Shown here: one piece after another, positions 48,354 to 57,652 of the stretch
Layout: every line of letters starts with the position of its first letter
How positions within the stretch are numbered: the first letter of the stretch is position 1
The notes under the pieces: generated by a model
What the model saw: only the letters and a program-made list of their open reading frames with translations
The model's database searches: none
What the model was told of the DNA's origin: nothing
Assembly: GCF_001475935.1 (NCBI RefSeq)
Contig: NZ_LDQA01000014.1
Span: 1-64,000 of the forward strand
DNA length: 64,000 bases
Direction: 5' to 3'
Source of the DNA: Aureimonas ureilytica
Lineage (GTDB): Bacteria > Pseudomonadota > Alphaproteobacteria > Rhizobiales > Rhizobiaceae
Program-made: the position numbers and the translations under genes

Positions 48354-50471
48354 TCAAACGACCTTGCTGAGATCCGCCTCGTCCAGCACGACGCCGGAGC
48401 ATTTGGCACGCAGCCCATGCACCGAGCGAATGGCTTCCGTCAGCGACTGGCGCGGAATGCTGCCCCACCGGGCCAGCACGATGAAGCGATCGACCGAAGG
48501 CAGCAGCGCCGAAACATGCAGCGCCTGCTCTAGCGAGGTGCTTTCGATCACGACGCGATCGAAGCGGCCGGACAGGCCGGACACGCTGGAACCTAGCGTT
48601 TGAACGCCCGTGCGATTGGCCGACTGGCTGAGAACCGGCAGATTGCCTGCCGGAATGACCGTGGGGTTCTGGTGGCTGCCGGGCTCGGCGACGAGAGAGC
48701 GCGCGCTGTGCCGCGCCAGCGCGCCCGCCGCCGGTGTCGAAGCACGTTCGGGATTGCGCGCGATCAACAGCACTTCATGGCCGAGTTTGGCCAATTCGTC
48801 GGCATAGGCTTTGGCGATGAAGGACTGGTTCTGGGCCTTGTCGTTTTCGAGCGGCGTGATCGCGATGACCATAGGCTCCAGGCGCATCGCGTCCGTCGCC
48901 ACCAGAAGGCGCTGAAGCGTTCGGTCGAGAATACGATCGGCCTTGTCAGGAGACACGCCGCCAAGAAGACCGGCCTTCTGGCTGAGCGCCGGAATAAAGC
49001 CGAGGAAGGGCACGCCATGCGCTTCCACGTCCGCGCGCCCGCGCAGCGAGCGGTCGAAGAACTCGCGCCCGACGCCGACGGCCGCGCCAAGGGCCCCACC
49101 CAGCACGAGCGAAAGCGCCATGACGATCTTATATTTCGGGAAAAGCGGCGAGTCCGGCTGGACCGCTGTGGTGATGATGCGCGCTGTGTCGATCGGCAGA
49201 GAGCGCTGCTGGATCAGTTCCTGATAGCGATCGAGATAGTTCTGGTAGAGCGACTGGTAGGACTGCGCCCTCTGCTCCAGCGTGCGCAGCTGGACCATGG
49301 TGGAGCTGACGCCCTCACTCTTGGCGGTTGCCGCATCGACATTCTTGTTGATCGCCGCGAGTTCGGATTGGCTGCGAGCGAGCTCGGCCTGGTAGGCGTC
49401 GAGCGTGCGCCGAGCCTCGGCACGGATTTGGTCGGCCAGACGCTCTTTCTCGGCCGTGATAGCCTTGGCCTGCGGATTGTCTGCGCCCCAGCGCGCGATC
49501 ACCGCGCGCTCTCTCTCGGCGGCGAGAAGGTAGTCGCTGGCGATATCGCTGGACGAATTGGCACTGTTGCTGCTGCCGCGCTGGCGCAGACCAATCAGGG
49601 TCTGAACGTTTCCGTCCTTGATCGCAGCGGAATAGATCTCCACCTGAGCCTGCGCCGCCGACACGCTGGCACGCGCGTTGATCAGTTGCTGGTTCAGGCC
49701 TTCGAGTTGCTGATCGGTCACCAGACGCCCATCGGCCGCGACCAGCCCATTTTCGGCGCGGAAGCGCGTGACGGCTTCGGCGGCTTCGCGCGAACCACGA
49801 CCGATTTCCTCGATGCGGACTTCCAACCATTTGCTGATGCGGCTCAGGCCGTCGAGGCGCCCCTCGACCTGATCGGCCAGGAAGGCCTTGCCGTAGGCAT
49901 CCGCCACTTCGCGGGCCAGCGTCGAGTCCGAGGAATCGAAGCCGATCTCGATCACATAGCTTCGCGCGATGCGGAAGACGGCTAGGTTGGATTGCAAATA
50001 AGCGATAGCGCGCTCATCCGCGCTTTCGGCTTCCTGGGGCGTTTCGGTCTTCGGCTCGCTCCTCGAGAAGAGCGAACTCAGCGAGGACAGAAGGCCGTGG
50101 CTTTTGTGCATCTCATCGACGCGGGCGCCGAGGTTGAGATCCTTGACGACACGCTCGGCAATGCTGCGCGATTCGATCAGCGCGATCTGCGTCGCGATAT
50201 ATTCGTCCGCCTCCCCCAGCGCGCGTCGATCGCGATCGGCCTGCATGAAGTTCGGCGGCTCGGAGAACAGAAGCCGGATCTGCGAGCGATAGGTCGGTAC
50301 GGTGTTGAGGAGAATAATCGCTGCCAGAACCGCCGCCACGCCCGCGCCGATCGCAACGAGCAGGATCTGCCGCCGAACGAAACCGAACAGGCGATACAAC
50401 TCGTCGCGCAGATTGCCCGCGCGGCCTTCGCGCACGCCGGCGCCACTGAGGGGCGGAAACTTCATTTCCAT
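48354..50471 (-). CDS. Polysaccharide co-polymerase, ExoP/Wzc-like, with degenerate kinase domain
   Basis: A 705-residue protein. Two membrane helices (about residues 36-56 ILLVAIGAGVAAVLAAIILL and 455-478 IVMALSLVLGGALGAAVGV) enclose a periplasmic domain with VPTYRSQIRLLF, a long coiled coil (LAAERERAVIARWG, KSEGVSSTMVQLRTLEQRAQSYQSLYQNYLDRYQE) and the Pro-rich QPDSPLFPKYK before the second helix, as in Wzz/ExoP proteins. The C-terminal 200 residues correspond to the BY-kinase domain, but the P-loop (expected GEGKST) is replaced by PLENDKAQNQ and the Walker A' DxDxR by LIARNPE. It is thus probably a non-catalytic chain-length regulator. No Tyr-rich tail is present. Confidence 0.88.
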   Translation of the reverse strand: MEMKFPPLSGAGVREGRAGNLRDELYRLFGFVRRQILLVAIGAGVAAVLAAIILLNTVPTYRSQIRLLFSEPPNFMQADRDRRALGEADEYIATQIALIESRSIAERVVKDLNLGARVDEMHKSHGLLSSLSSLFSRSEPKTETPQEAESADERAIAYLQSNLAVFRIARSYVIEIGFDSSDSTLAREVADAYGKAFLADQVEGRLDGLSRISKWLEVRIEEIGRGSREAAEAVTRFRAENGLVAADGRLVTDQQLEGLNQQLINARASVSAAQAQVEIYSAAIKDGNVQTLIGLRQRGSSNSANSSSDIASDYLLAAERERAVIARWGADNPQAKAITAEKERLADQIRAEARRTLDAYQAELARSQSELAAINKNVDAATAKSEGVSSTMVQLRTLEQRAQSYQSLYQNYLDRYQELIQQRSLPIDTARIITTAVQPDSPLFPKYKIVMALSLVLGGALGAAVGVGREFFDRSLRGRADVEAHGVPFLGFIPALSQKAGLLGGVSPDKADRILDRTLQRLLVATDAMRLEPMVIAITPLENDKAQNQSFIAKAYADELAKLGHEVLLIARNPERASTPAAGALARHSARSLVAEPGSHQNPTVIPAGNLPVLSQSANRTGVQTLGSSVSGLSGRFDRVVIESTSLEQALHVSALLPSVDRFIVLARWGSIPRQSLTEAIRSVHGLRAKCSGVVLDEADLSKVV

Positions 50472-50504
50472 ACTACAGTCTCCACCATGCCCTGCTGGTC
50501 TTGA

Positions 50505-51686
50505 TTACGCCTGATCGGTTTTCGCGGGAAGCAGGAGATCGCGCTCCTTCAAATCGGCCGGCTCGCGATTCCAGGATGGGCGCTCGAACGCAGATTGCTT
50601 GCGCGCCCATTCGGTCTCGACGAATGTCTGCATTTCACGGCGAAAACGAGCCGCCGAGAAATTTTCCGACCGCGCGCGGATGGCCTTCGAATCGAATTCG
50701 TCCGCCCGCGCCTCGAAGCGCTCGACCGCTTCGATCAAGCCGTCCACAGTCTGGTCTCGAAAGAAGACACCCGCACCCTCGTCGCCGATGCTTTCCACCG
50801 CGCCGCCCGCGCCATACGCGATGACGGGACGCCCGCTCGCCATGGCCTCCACGGGCAGGATGCCGAAATCCTCCTCACCCGGGAAGACCAGCGCGCGGCA
50901 ATGGCTGAGATGATGGCGAAGCGTCGCGAAGTCGCAGCGCCCGAGGAAGGTCACCGTCGGACCCGCGATCTTCTTCAAGGCGTCGAGATGCGGCCCGTCG
51001 CCGATCACGACCAGCCGCTTGTTCATTCGCGTGAAGGCCTGAACCGCAAGGTCCGGCCGCTTGTAGGTGACGAGCTGGCCGGCGCAAAGATAGTAATCGT
51101 CCACCGTTTCCGCCGGCTCGAAATCCTCGATGGCCACGGGCGGATAGATCACGGTCGACATGCGATTGTAGACGCGCGCGATACGGCGCGACACGTGAAC
51201 CGAGTTCGACACGAACGCGTCCACACGCGCCGCCGTCGTCACGTCCCATATGCGCAGAAAGGGGGCGACGAGCGAAAAGACGAACCGCGAAACGGCGCCC
51301 AGTTCCCGGCGATAGACGTGATAGTGATCCCAGATGTAGCGCATCGGGGAATGGCAGTAGCAGATGTGTAGGGCATCGGGTCGCGTGACGATGGCTTTCG
51401 CCGGCCCCGATTCGCTGGAGATCACGAGGTCGTAATCCGTCACGTCCAGCTGCTCGATCGCGAACGGCATCAACGGCAGGAGCTTCTGGTAATGCTTGCG
51501 ACTGCCGGGAATGCTCTGAAGAAAGGAAGTCGTGATCTTATGCTTGCGCAGGATGGGCGACAGGGTCGCCTCGTCGACCACGAGGGTAAAGATGTCGGCT
51601 TGCGGGTAGAGCTTGCAGAGTTCTTCGAGAACCTTTTCGCCGCCTCGCATTGTCACGAGCCAGTAGTGGACGATCGCTACCTTCAC
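50505..51686 (-). CDS. Glycosyltransferase, GT4 family
   Basis: A 393-residue protein from GTG 51686, chosen for GGGGAG eight bases upstream and because it yields the usual VKVAIVHYWLVTMRGGEKVLEELCKLYPQADIFTLV in pieces at the N-terminus; the frame is open further left. Other marks are CYCHSPMRYIWDHY, NSVHVSRRI, YPPVAIEDFEP, VIGDGPHLDALK and FPGEEDFGILPVEAMASGRPVIAYGAGG, the GT4 donor site. It acts in the cytoplasm on lipid-linked sugars. It precedes the co-polymerase gene on the same strand with a 33-bp gap. Confidence 0.88.
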   Translation of the reverse strand: MKVAIVHYWLVTMRGGEKVLEELCKLYPQADIFTLVVDEATLSPILRKHKITTSFLQSIPGSRKHYQKLLPLMPFAIEQLDVTDYDLVISSESGPAKAIVTRPDALHICYCHSPMRYIWDHYHVYRRELGAVSRFVFSLVAPFLRIWDVTTAARVDAFVSNSVHVSRRIARVYNRMSTVIYPPVAIEDFEPAETVDDYYLCAGQLVTYKRPDLAVQAFTRMNKRLVVIGDGPHLDALKKIAGPTVTFLGRCDFATLRHHLSHCRALVFPGEEDFGILPVEAMASGRPVIAYGAGGAVESIGDEGAGVFFRDQTVDGLIEAVERFEARADEFDSKAIRARSENFSAARFRREMQTFVETEWARKQSAFERPSWNREPADLKERDLLLPAKTDQA

Positions 51687-52491
51687 GCTTTCACTCCCCA
51701 GTTCCCGAGCGACCAAGTCCGATGACGATGCAGGCTCGCCACTCTCAAGTTCCGGGATGTCGGCATCCGACATGACGCGAAACGGAAAAGAGCAGCGCAT
51801 CGAAGCCACGGCTTCATCGAAAGTTTTCTCCAAGCACCACAATCGTGACGCTCTCGCCGGCGCCTTGCGACGAGAGAGCGCGATCGCGGACCTGTGGAGA
51901 AAGCTTCCGTTAGGTCAATAAGCTGCGCACCAGCAAAACGCCGCATTGCGCATATTCAGTCAGATTGTGCACATTGCGGTGCAGCATTGCAACGCTTACG
52001 CGCATCAACATGAGCTTATCCACGCTTCGCGGCCGTTTTGAGAAGATCGGAGCGGTCCGAACTCCATCTCGCTACTTAACTCTTATTAAGCCCTGCGAAA
52101 GCCGCGTAAATAAGCCTAAAAATTTCGACAGTTTCACCCGATACGACTGCAGTTCATTGGCGCCGAGGATCGCGATTCAGTTCGAAGCCGGATGCGTCGC
52201 CGCGCTGTTTTGGAACCATGAGCTGGTGAAGTATCATCCGACGGCTGCGAGCGCACCGCTTGGCCGCGACCTTCCGCTTGGGCGGAACCGGCCAGCATGC
52301 GAGAAGTCCACCCGGCTTCCCCAGTTGGACGGATCTATCGGCCCTTCCTCAAGCCCTACGCCCATCGACGGTCGAAAAGGCGGCCAGTCGAGTCGCAGCT
52401 TGCCGGACGCTGAACCGACACAGGAGGCACCCGCGCTTTTCCACCGCACCCTCTTGATCCCGCGCCCTCCATCCTTTACTGCGGGCTTACC
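51687..52491. other. 805-bp intergenic region upstream of the last polysaccharide operon
   Basis: I see no gene with a credible start and codon pattern. Around 51935-52010 there is a cluster of related short sequences (GCATTGCGCAT, CACATTGCGGTGC, GCATTGCAACGC) that look like binding sites of one regulator upstream of the leftward glycosyltransferase gene. From 52200 on the sequence is featureless until the tRNA gene. Confidence 0.4.
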
Positions 52492-52581
52492 GGAGAGGTG
52501 GCCGAGTGGTCGAAGGCGCTCCCCTGCTAAGGGAGTATACCAGAGATGGTATCGTGGGTTCGAATCCCATCCTCTCCGCCA
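52492..52581 (+). tRNA. tRNA-Ser(GCU)
   Basis: The acceptor stem GGAGAGG (52492) pairs with CCTCTCC, followed by discriminator G and encoded CCA ending at 52581. The anticodon loop CTGCTAA sits in the stem CTCCC/GGGAG and gives anticodon GCT. A long variable arm (TATACCAGAGATGGTA) is present, as expected for serine, and the T loop is GGTTCGAATCC. Confidence 0.96.
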
Positions 52582-52949
52582 TGAAGCGCCATCACGCGAT
52601 CCATCATATCCGATCATTCCCCTTTAAAATGTAGCAGTGCTTCCCTCTTGGGGTGACAATCGCGATTGGTAGCTTGCTGAGCTTGTTTCCTCGGAAACGC
52701 TTGCGATGCCCTGGCAGATCGGGGCGCTTCGGCGCGGGGCAAGATGCGATACGCCGGACCGTTTGCATCGAATGATAAGTAGCGTTCGAGCAACGATATG
52801 ATCACTTTGATCGCATGGCGGATCATCGCGACGGGGGTATCAGCCCCGTTCGGACAAACGCTTCATACCTTCTTCAGTATAGAAACCACTTTCGGCCCGA
52901 TGCTCCAGTTCTGGGCCGAACCATCTAGCCGCTGCCTTATTATAGGCCC
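52582..52949. other. 368-bp intergenic region before the chemoreceptor gene
   Basis: No gene is visible. The last part (about 52860-52940) has CTTCAGTATAG and GGCCCGATGCTCC..CTGGGCC, a weak inverted repeat. It presumably carries the promoter of the following gene. Confidence 0.4.
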
Positions 52950-54617
52950 ATGAACGCTCGTGAGTTCGAGAGCGCGGAGAGGTGTGACGTGCACGGTAAG
53001 ACTATGCGAATGTCTGTTCGCGCCAAAGTTGTTTGTTTAGCACTTTCAGTGGCTCTTCTCGTATCCGTCGTTAACATCTGGCAGTCTTACCAGACCGCGA
53101 TCACGGACGCCGGCCACAAGTCCGAGGCGCGGCTCTCGTCCAACATGCGGGTGGCCTGGAAGACACTCAATCCCCGGAACGAAACCTTCACCGCCGAAAA
53201 TGGGGAGTTGAAGCTCGGCTCCCGTACTCTGAACGGCGATACGAGCATCGTCGATGAGATCGCAGACATGTTGGGAGGCGCGGCGACGGTCTTCATGGGC
53301 GATACACGCATCGCCACCAACCTTCGCAATGCCGACGGGACGCGCGCAACGGGCACGAAACTGACATCGGCCGGAGCCACGAACATCAGTTTGATCGGCG
53401 GACAGCCGTTCCGGGGCGAAGCGCAGATACTCGGAAAAGACTATTACGTCGCCTACGACCCCATCAAGGACGCCTCCGGCAAGACGCTTGGCCTCCTTCT
53501 GGTCGGGCTCGACAGAGCCGCCTATATCGCGGGCATCAACACCATGTTCTACACGATGGCGCTGACCAATCTGGCGATTGCAGTCGTGGCCGCGCTCGGA
53601 ATTTTCTACGTGACGGGACGAATGTTCCAGCCGCTGAATATCTTGCGGGATGCGTTCGGCCGTATGGCCGGCGGCGATCTGAGCCGTTCGGTCGAGGCGA
53701 CTCGCAGTAGAGACGAGATCGGTGACCTTCAGAATGCGGCTGCGGCGATGGCCAAGAGGCTTGCGTCTACGGTCGGACAAATCCGGGAAACGGCGTCGCA
53801 GGTCTCCTCCGGGGCGGCCAATTCCTCGATGACGGCCCAGCAACTTTCCTCCGGCTCCACCGAGCAGGCTGCCGCGTCGGAACAGGCCTCGGCGGCGATC
53901 GAGCAGATGACCGCCAATATTCGTCAGAATGCCGACAACGCGTCCACCACGCAAAAGATCGCCGCCCAAGCCGCCGAACACGCTGGGACAACGGGTGAAG
54001 CCGTCGCGCAGTCCACACAGGCCATGCGCGAGATCGCCGAAAAGATCGCTCTGGTGCAGGAGATCGCACGTCAAACCGACCTCCTGGCGCTGAACGCCGC
54101 CATCGAAGCGGCCCGCGCCGGGCAGCATGGCAAGGGCTTTGCGGTCGTCGCTTCCGAAGTGCGCAAGCTGGCTGAACGCTCTCAGAGCACCGCGACCGAG
54201 ATCGGCAATCTGTCCACGCGCACGCTGGTCGTGGCCGAGGACGCCGGTTCGCGCCTTCAGCGCCTGGTGCCGGACATCCGCAGAACGGCTGAGTTGGTCT
54301 CGGAAATCTCGGCGGCCTGCCGCGAACAGTCGATCGGCATCCAGCAGATCAATCAGGCGATCGGGCAGTTGGATCAGGTCACGCAGGCCAATGCCGGTGC
54401 GGCCGGTGAGATGGCGGCGACGGCCGAGCAACTCTCGGGCGAAGCGCGGCGGCTGAACGTCCAAACCGACTATTTCAAGCTCGCCTCCACCCCTGCTCCG
54501 GTTCCATCGCCGGCCGCCGAACGTGAACCCGTGATCCGGCCGGTGGCGGAATCGTCGCGGCCCTCCCCCTCGCGTCATGTCGGACGCGATGACGAATGGG
54601 AGCGGCTGAGCGCCTGA
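52950..54617 (+). CDS. Methyl-accepting chemotaxis protein with Cache sensor
   Basis: A 555-residue receptor. A first membrane helix at about residues 25-45 ([18 protein letters not shown]) is followed by a periplasmic single-Cache domain ([22 protein letters not shown], then [24 protein letters not shown]), a second helix ([19 protein letters not shown]), a HAMP linker ([21 protein letters not shown]) and the signalling hairpin with [21 protein letters not shown]. The receptor relays ligand binding to CheA. There is no pentapeptide tether for CheR at the end. The start is uncertain; an ATG at 53004 or 53010 would remove a polar leader. Confidence 0.92.
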   Translation: MNAREFESAERCDVHGKTMRMSVRAKVVCLALSVALLVSVVNIWQSYQTAITDAGHKSEARLSSNMRVAWKTLNPRNETFTAENGELKLGSRTLNGDTSIVDEIADMLGGAATVFMGDTRIATNLRNADGTRATGTKLTSAGATNISLIGGQPFRGEAQILGKDYYVAYDPIKDASGKTLGLLLVGLDRAAYIAGINTMFYTMALTNLAIAVVAALGIFYVTGRMFQPLNILRDAFGRMAGGDLSRSVEATRSRDEIGDLQNAAAAMAKRLASTVGQIRETASQVSSGAANSSMTAQQLSSGSTEQAAASEQASAAIEQMTANIRQNADNASTTQKIAAQAAEHAGTTGEAVAQSTQAMREIAEKIALVQEIARQTDLLALNAAIEAARAGQHGKGFAVVASEVRKLAERSQSTATEIGNLSTRTLVVAEDAGSRLQRLVPDIRRTAELVSEISAACREQSIGIQQINQAIGQLDQVTQANAGAAGEMAATAEQLSGEARRLNVQTDYFKLASTPAPVPSPAAEREPVIRPVAESSRPSPSRHVGRDDEWERLSA

Positions 54618-54636
54618 GAAGCAGATGTTCCAGAAG

Positions 54637-54664
54637 GCCGCGCCCCGAAAGGGCGCGGCATCTT
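54637..54664. terminator. Hairpin between chemoreceptor and porin genes
   Basis: GCCGCGCCC (54637-54645) pairs with GGGCGCGGC (54651-54659) around CGAAA. It lies between two convergent genes, 20 bp after the receptor stop. Confidence 0.75.
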
Positions 54665-54686
54665 CAGTTAAACTCCGGCCGGAGGA

Positions 54687-55949
54687 TCAGAAATCGCGCT
54701 GAAGGCGCAGGAAGCCGCTGGTCTGATCCACCTGACCCACGCGGTCGAAGTCGACATTGCGGTATGAGACCTCCAAGAGGGAGGCCATTTTGGACGTGAT
54801 CTGGTAGCCGAGATTGCCAACCAGGGCGTAATAATCTCCTCGGCTCGTGAGCGTGCCGAAGCGTCCATCGGGCAAGGTGCCGAAGAAGCCGGTGTCGAAC
54901 GTCCGGCCGAACTGACCTGAGACGGCGAAACCGACCTGTCCGACCTTCTGCGCGTAGCCCGCGCCCACGGCATATTCGAGGAAGATCGGGACCGAGCCAG
55001 GCTCCGGGTTCAGAACCGTCGGATTGTTGGCCGCGAAGGTGCTGGTTGTCGCAAGCCCGGCGATCGAGGCGTAGACGGTCGGGTCGAACGCATAATGCCC
55101 TTCGATCTTCAGCGACGAGTCGGGCGCAATAACGTTCTTGAACAGAACGCCGCCCTTCAAAGCGAAGGCGTCGTGAGAACCATCCTGAAGCCGGGTGGGC
55201 AGATTGGGCAGGAAGAGCGGATAATACTCCAAGCCCTGATACAGGAACGGATCGAAGCCGATGGCGCGGGCGGCGTCTTCCTGATTGAACGTTTCGTCAT
55301 AGACAGCGGACAGGTAGGCCCCGCCCCAGGCGCCGGAATAGACGAGCTTGGCGTGGATATCGGGCACGATGTCGCCGGTGGAATCGTCCTCCAGCCCCAG
55401 CGTCGCCGAGAAGCCCCCTCCGGCGAAGGTGTAGGACACCTGATTGGTGTTGAAGTCACCAACCACGAGGTCGGTGTCCGTCAGCAGCCCGTCTTCGATC
55501 CCGCCGATGTCGGATGACCAAAGGGAATCGCGGTAGCCCGCGAGAAGACCACCAAGCTGTACGAATCCCTGATCCATCGCGACCGTATTACCGGTGCCGG
55601 ACAGATTGGTGTTCTGAAGACGTGCGTAGGCGCGGAGCGTCCCCCATTCCGTTTCTTCCCGAATGTCGAAGTTCAAGCGCGTACGCACGCTGGTCGAGGC
55701 TTCGTAATCGTCCCCTTCCAGATTGCGTGCCGGGCTGCCGGCGACGATCGTGTCGAAGCGGAGATAGCCGCCGAAGCTGAAGCAGGTCTGCGTTCCCGGA
55801 ATGAAGAGAAATCCCGCGCCATAGACGTCGCAGACCCGGACATAATCCGCCGGGTCCACCTGTTGCATGACAGGGACGTCCGCCCCATGCGCTAAGGATA
55901 AAGCCGGCACGCTGGCGCCAATCGCCAGGAAGACGCTGCGCAATGTCAT
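54687..55949 (-). CDS. Alphaproteobacterial Omp2-type porin
   Basis: A 420-residue outer-membrane protein with a signal peptide (MTLRSVFLAIGASVPALSLAHGA). It then has the family signature VRVCDVYGAGFLFIPGTQTCFSFGGYLRF in pieces, with the conserved Cys pair, followed by many amphipathic strands (TSVRTRLNFDIREETEWGTLRAYARL and others) and a final aromatic RLQRDF, with Phe last as required for outer-membrane assembly. Omp2/RopA-like porins are trimeric 16-strand channels for small solutes. It stands alone with a terminator downstream and a long leader upstream. Confidence 0.92.
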   Translation of the reverse strand: MTLRSVFLAIGASVPALSLAHGADVPVMQQVDPADYVRVCDVYGAGFLFIPGTQTCFSFGGYLRFDTIVAGSPARNLEGDDYEASTSVRTRLNFDIREETEWGTLRAYARLQNTNLSGTGNTVAMDQGFVQLGGLLAGYRDSLWSSDIGGIEDGLLTDTDLVVGDFNTNQVSYTFAGGGFSATLGLEDDSTGDIVPDIHAKLVYSGAWGGAYLSAVYDETFNQEDAARAIGFDPFLYQGLEYYPLFLPNLPTRLQDGSHDAFALKGGVLFKNVIAPDSSLKIEGHYAFDPTVYASIAGLATTSTFAANNPTVLNPEPGSVPIFLEYAVGAGYAQKVGQVGFAVSGQFGRTFDTGFFGTLPDGRFGTLTSRGDYYALVGNLGYQITSKMASLLEVSYRNVDFDRVGQVDQTSGFLRLQRDF

Positions 55950-56378
55950 GTGGATGTCCCCGCTTCACGTCCTGCAACCCGGCGCGCCGCTCCGCGGCAT
56001 CCCTCCTCGCCGAATTACCAATGGTGCCTTAGCATCCGATCGGATGCGAGCGTTAAACGCAAGGTTCCGAAGCCCTTCGAAATGGAATCGAGGGTCTTCG
56101 GTTTCGCAATGTTGCGAGAACCCCACGATTCAACGGGACACCGAAGTGGTGCCCCTGTCCAAGTCGGCATAACCATTCGAATCATGGCGCGCGATATTAT
56201 GGGCGTGTTTCAATCGACTTTCAGCCGGCTAAACGATTTGGGAGATTAACTGACTGCTTCTACGTGCTCGACTCAGACAGCGCGTATCGTCGATGCCCTC
56301 GGCCATTCGAGGCGCGGGTTTGCAACCATCGAAAGAGTCCCTCCCGGGTCGCGGCCAAGCGCTCAAGTCGCCCCTCTT
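55950..56378. other. 429-bp region upstream of the porin gene
   Basis: No credible gene. AT-richer patches around 56170-56255 (GCGCGATATTATGGG, AACGATTTGGGAGATTAAC) may hold the porin promoter and explain a long untranslated leader. Nothing else stands out. Confidence 0.4.
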
Positions 56379-57236
56379 TCAGGTCTGGCTGTTCTCAATC
56401 GCGCCAATATCGTGAAGCGCTAGGCCGACAAGCTCGCCCATGGCGCGGCGCGCCTTTGCGGCATCGCCCTGCTCGATCGCCTCGAACACGCTCACATGCT
56501 CGGGCAGAGGATCGCGGGGCATACGGCCGTCACGGGCCTTGAACAAGGTGGTCCAGCGCACGGCCGAAGCGATACCCGGTGCCAGCGTGCCGAGGGCTCC
56601 GTTTCCGGTCGCGCGCAGGATCACCTCGTGAAACAGGCGATCGGCCTCGCGCCCGTCTTCCACCGCGAGACCATGACGCTCCATGCCGTCCAGCGCCGCT
56701 CGAAGCTCGTCGAGATCCTCGGCCGTGCGTCGCTCGGCGGCGAGTGCGGCCGCCGCCGGCTCCACGATCTGTCGCAGCTCGAACAGTTCCTGGAGGAAGG
56801 CCGGGTCCGGCGCACCGTTCTCGAAAATCCAGCGCAGGACGTCGGGGTCCAGAACGTGCCAGCTCCGGCGCGGGCTGATGCGGGTGCCGGCCTTCGGGCG
56901 GCTCGTTACGAGCCCCTTGGCAGCAAGAATACGCACCGCCTCGCGATAGGCCGTGCGCGAGACCTGAAGCTTTTCGGAAAAGGTGACTTCGTTCGGGAGA
57001 AGGTCGTTCGGCTTGTACCGCCCGGTCACAATGGCCGTGCCGATCTCTTGCGCGATGGAGCCGTGCAATCTCAAGGAGCGTCGCTTGGACGAACGGCTGA
57101 CAGGTGCGATCTCGACTACCAGCGTGGCGACTCCTTCCCCGCCGCGCGATCCCCCCGCGCGGCCCCCTACCGGACGCGAATCCGGAAGGCAACTGTAGCA
57201 TAGCCGAATGGCAGGGCCAGCGTGATACCCAACCAT
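56379..57236 (-). CDS. GntR-type regulator, FadR subfamily
   Basis: A winged-helix domain at about residues 55-125 (LRLHGSIAQEIGTAIVTGRYKPNDLLPNE, then LQVSRTAYREAVRILAAKGLVTSRPKAGTRI) followed by an FCD ligand domain: LRWIFENGAPDPAFLQELFELRQIVEPAAAALAAER in pieces, then READRLFHEVILRATGNGAL and HVSVFEAIEQGDAAKARRAM, with the Asp and His residues that hold a metal ion. It probably responds to a sugar acid or related metabolite and controls nearby transport genes. The start is unsure: ATG 57236 is the first usual codon, yet similarity begins some 45 residues later and no nearer ATG, GTG or TTG has a good ribosome binding site. Confidence 0.85.
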   Translation of the reverse strand: MVGYHAGPAIRLCYSCLPDSRPVGGRAGGSRGGEGVATLVVEIAPVSRSSKRRSLRLHGSIAQEIGTAIVTGRYKPNDLLPNEVTFSEKLQVSRTAYREAVRILAAKGLVTSRPKAGTRISPRRSWHVLDPDVLRWIFENGAPDPAFLQELFELRQIVEPAAAALAAERRTAEDLDELRAALDGMERHGLAVEDGREADRLFHEVILRATGNGALGTLAPGIASAVRWTTLFKARDGRMPRDPLPEHVSVFEAIEQGDAAKARRAMGELVGLALHDIGAIENSQT

Positions 57237-57274
57237 TGGCCCCAATGCGCAGACAAATTCGCATCGAATCGGCG

Positions 57275-57643
57275 TCAAACCCCCGGCGTATCGCCCGGTT
57301 CGGTTCTATCCCGCGCACCGTCCTGCTCGCTTTCGAGGCCGGCATACCAATCGGCGTAAGGCGTATTGCGCACGAGCCGCCGATTCAGATCCGGCGCGCC
57401 ATCGGACCACCAGACCGGCCCGCGCTCGCCCAAGGCCCTTTTGGCCCTATCCACTGCCTCCCGCGCGTCGGCAAGACCCTCGCCGTCCCCCTTACGCCGG
57501 CTCAGCGCCACCGCGCGGCGAGCCGCCATGAGGTTCTTGACGAGAGCGTCCCGTTTGTCGCCTGACAGAGCGGGGTTGGACAGGCGCCAAAGGCGACCCC
57601 GCACCACGAAATAGCGGCCATCAGGTGTCTCGGGGTATCGCAC
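57275..57643 (-). CDS. Conserved hypothetical protein of Hyphomicrobiales
   Basis: A 122-residue protein. MRYPETPDGRYFVVRGRLWRLSNPALSGDKRDALVKNLMAARRAV is the characteristic start of a short basic protein seen in many rhizobial-type genomes, followed by DAREAVDRAKRALGERGPVWWSDGAPDLNRR. Its function is unknown. It lies between the regulator and the Rieske/FAD gene on the same strand, 9 bp after the latter's stop, so cotranscription with that gene is likely. Confidence 0.7.
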   Translation of the reverse strand: MRYPETPDGRYFVVRGRLWRLSNPALSGDKRDALVKNLMAARRAVALSRRKGDGEGLADAREAVDRAKRALGERGPVWWSDGAPDLNRRLVRNTPYADWYAGLESEQDGARDRTEPGDTPGV

Positions 57644-57652
57644 CTGAAGACC

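Noticed and set aside
51965-52627. A 220-codon frame running through the tRNA-Ser gene
   Set aside because: It reads through a structural RNA gene, has no ribosome binding site and no protein-like features.
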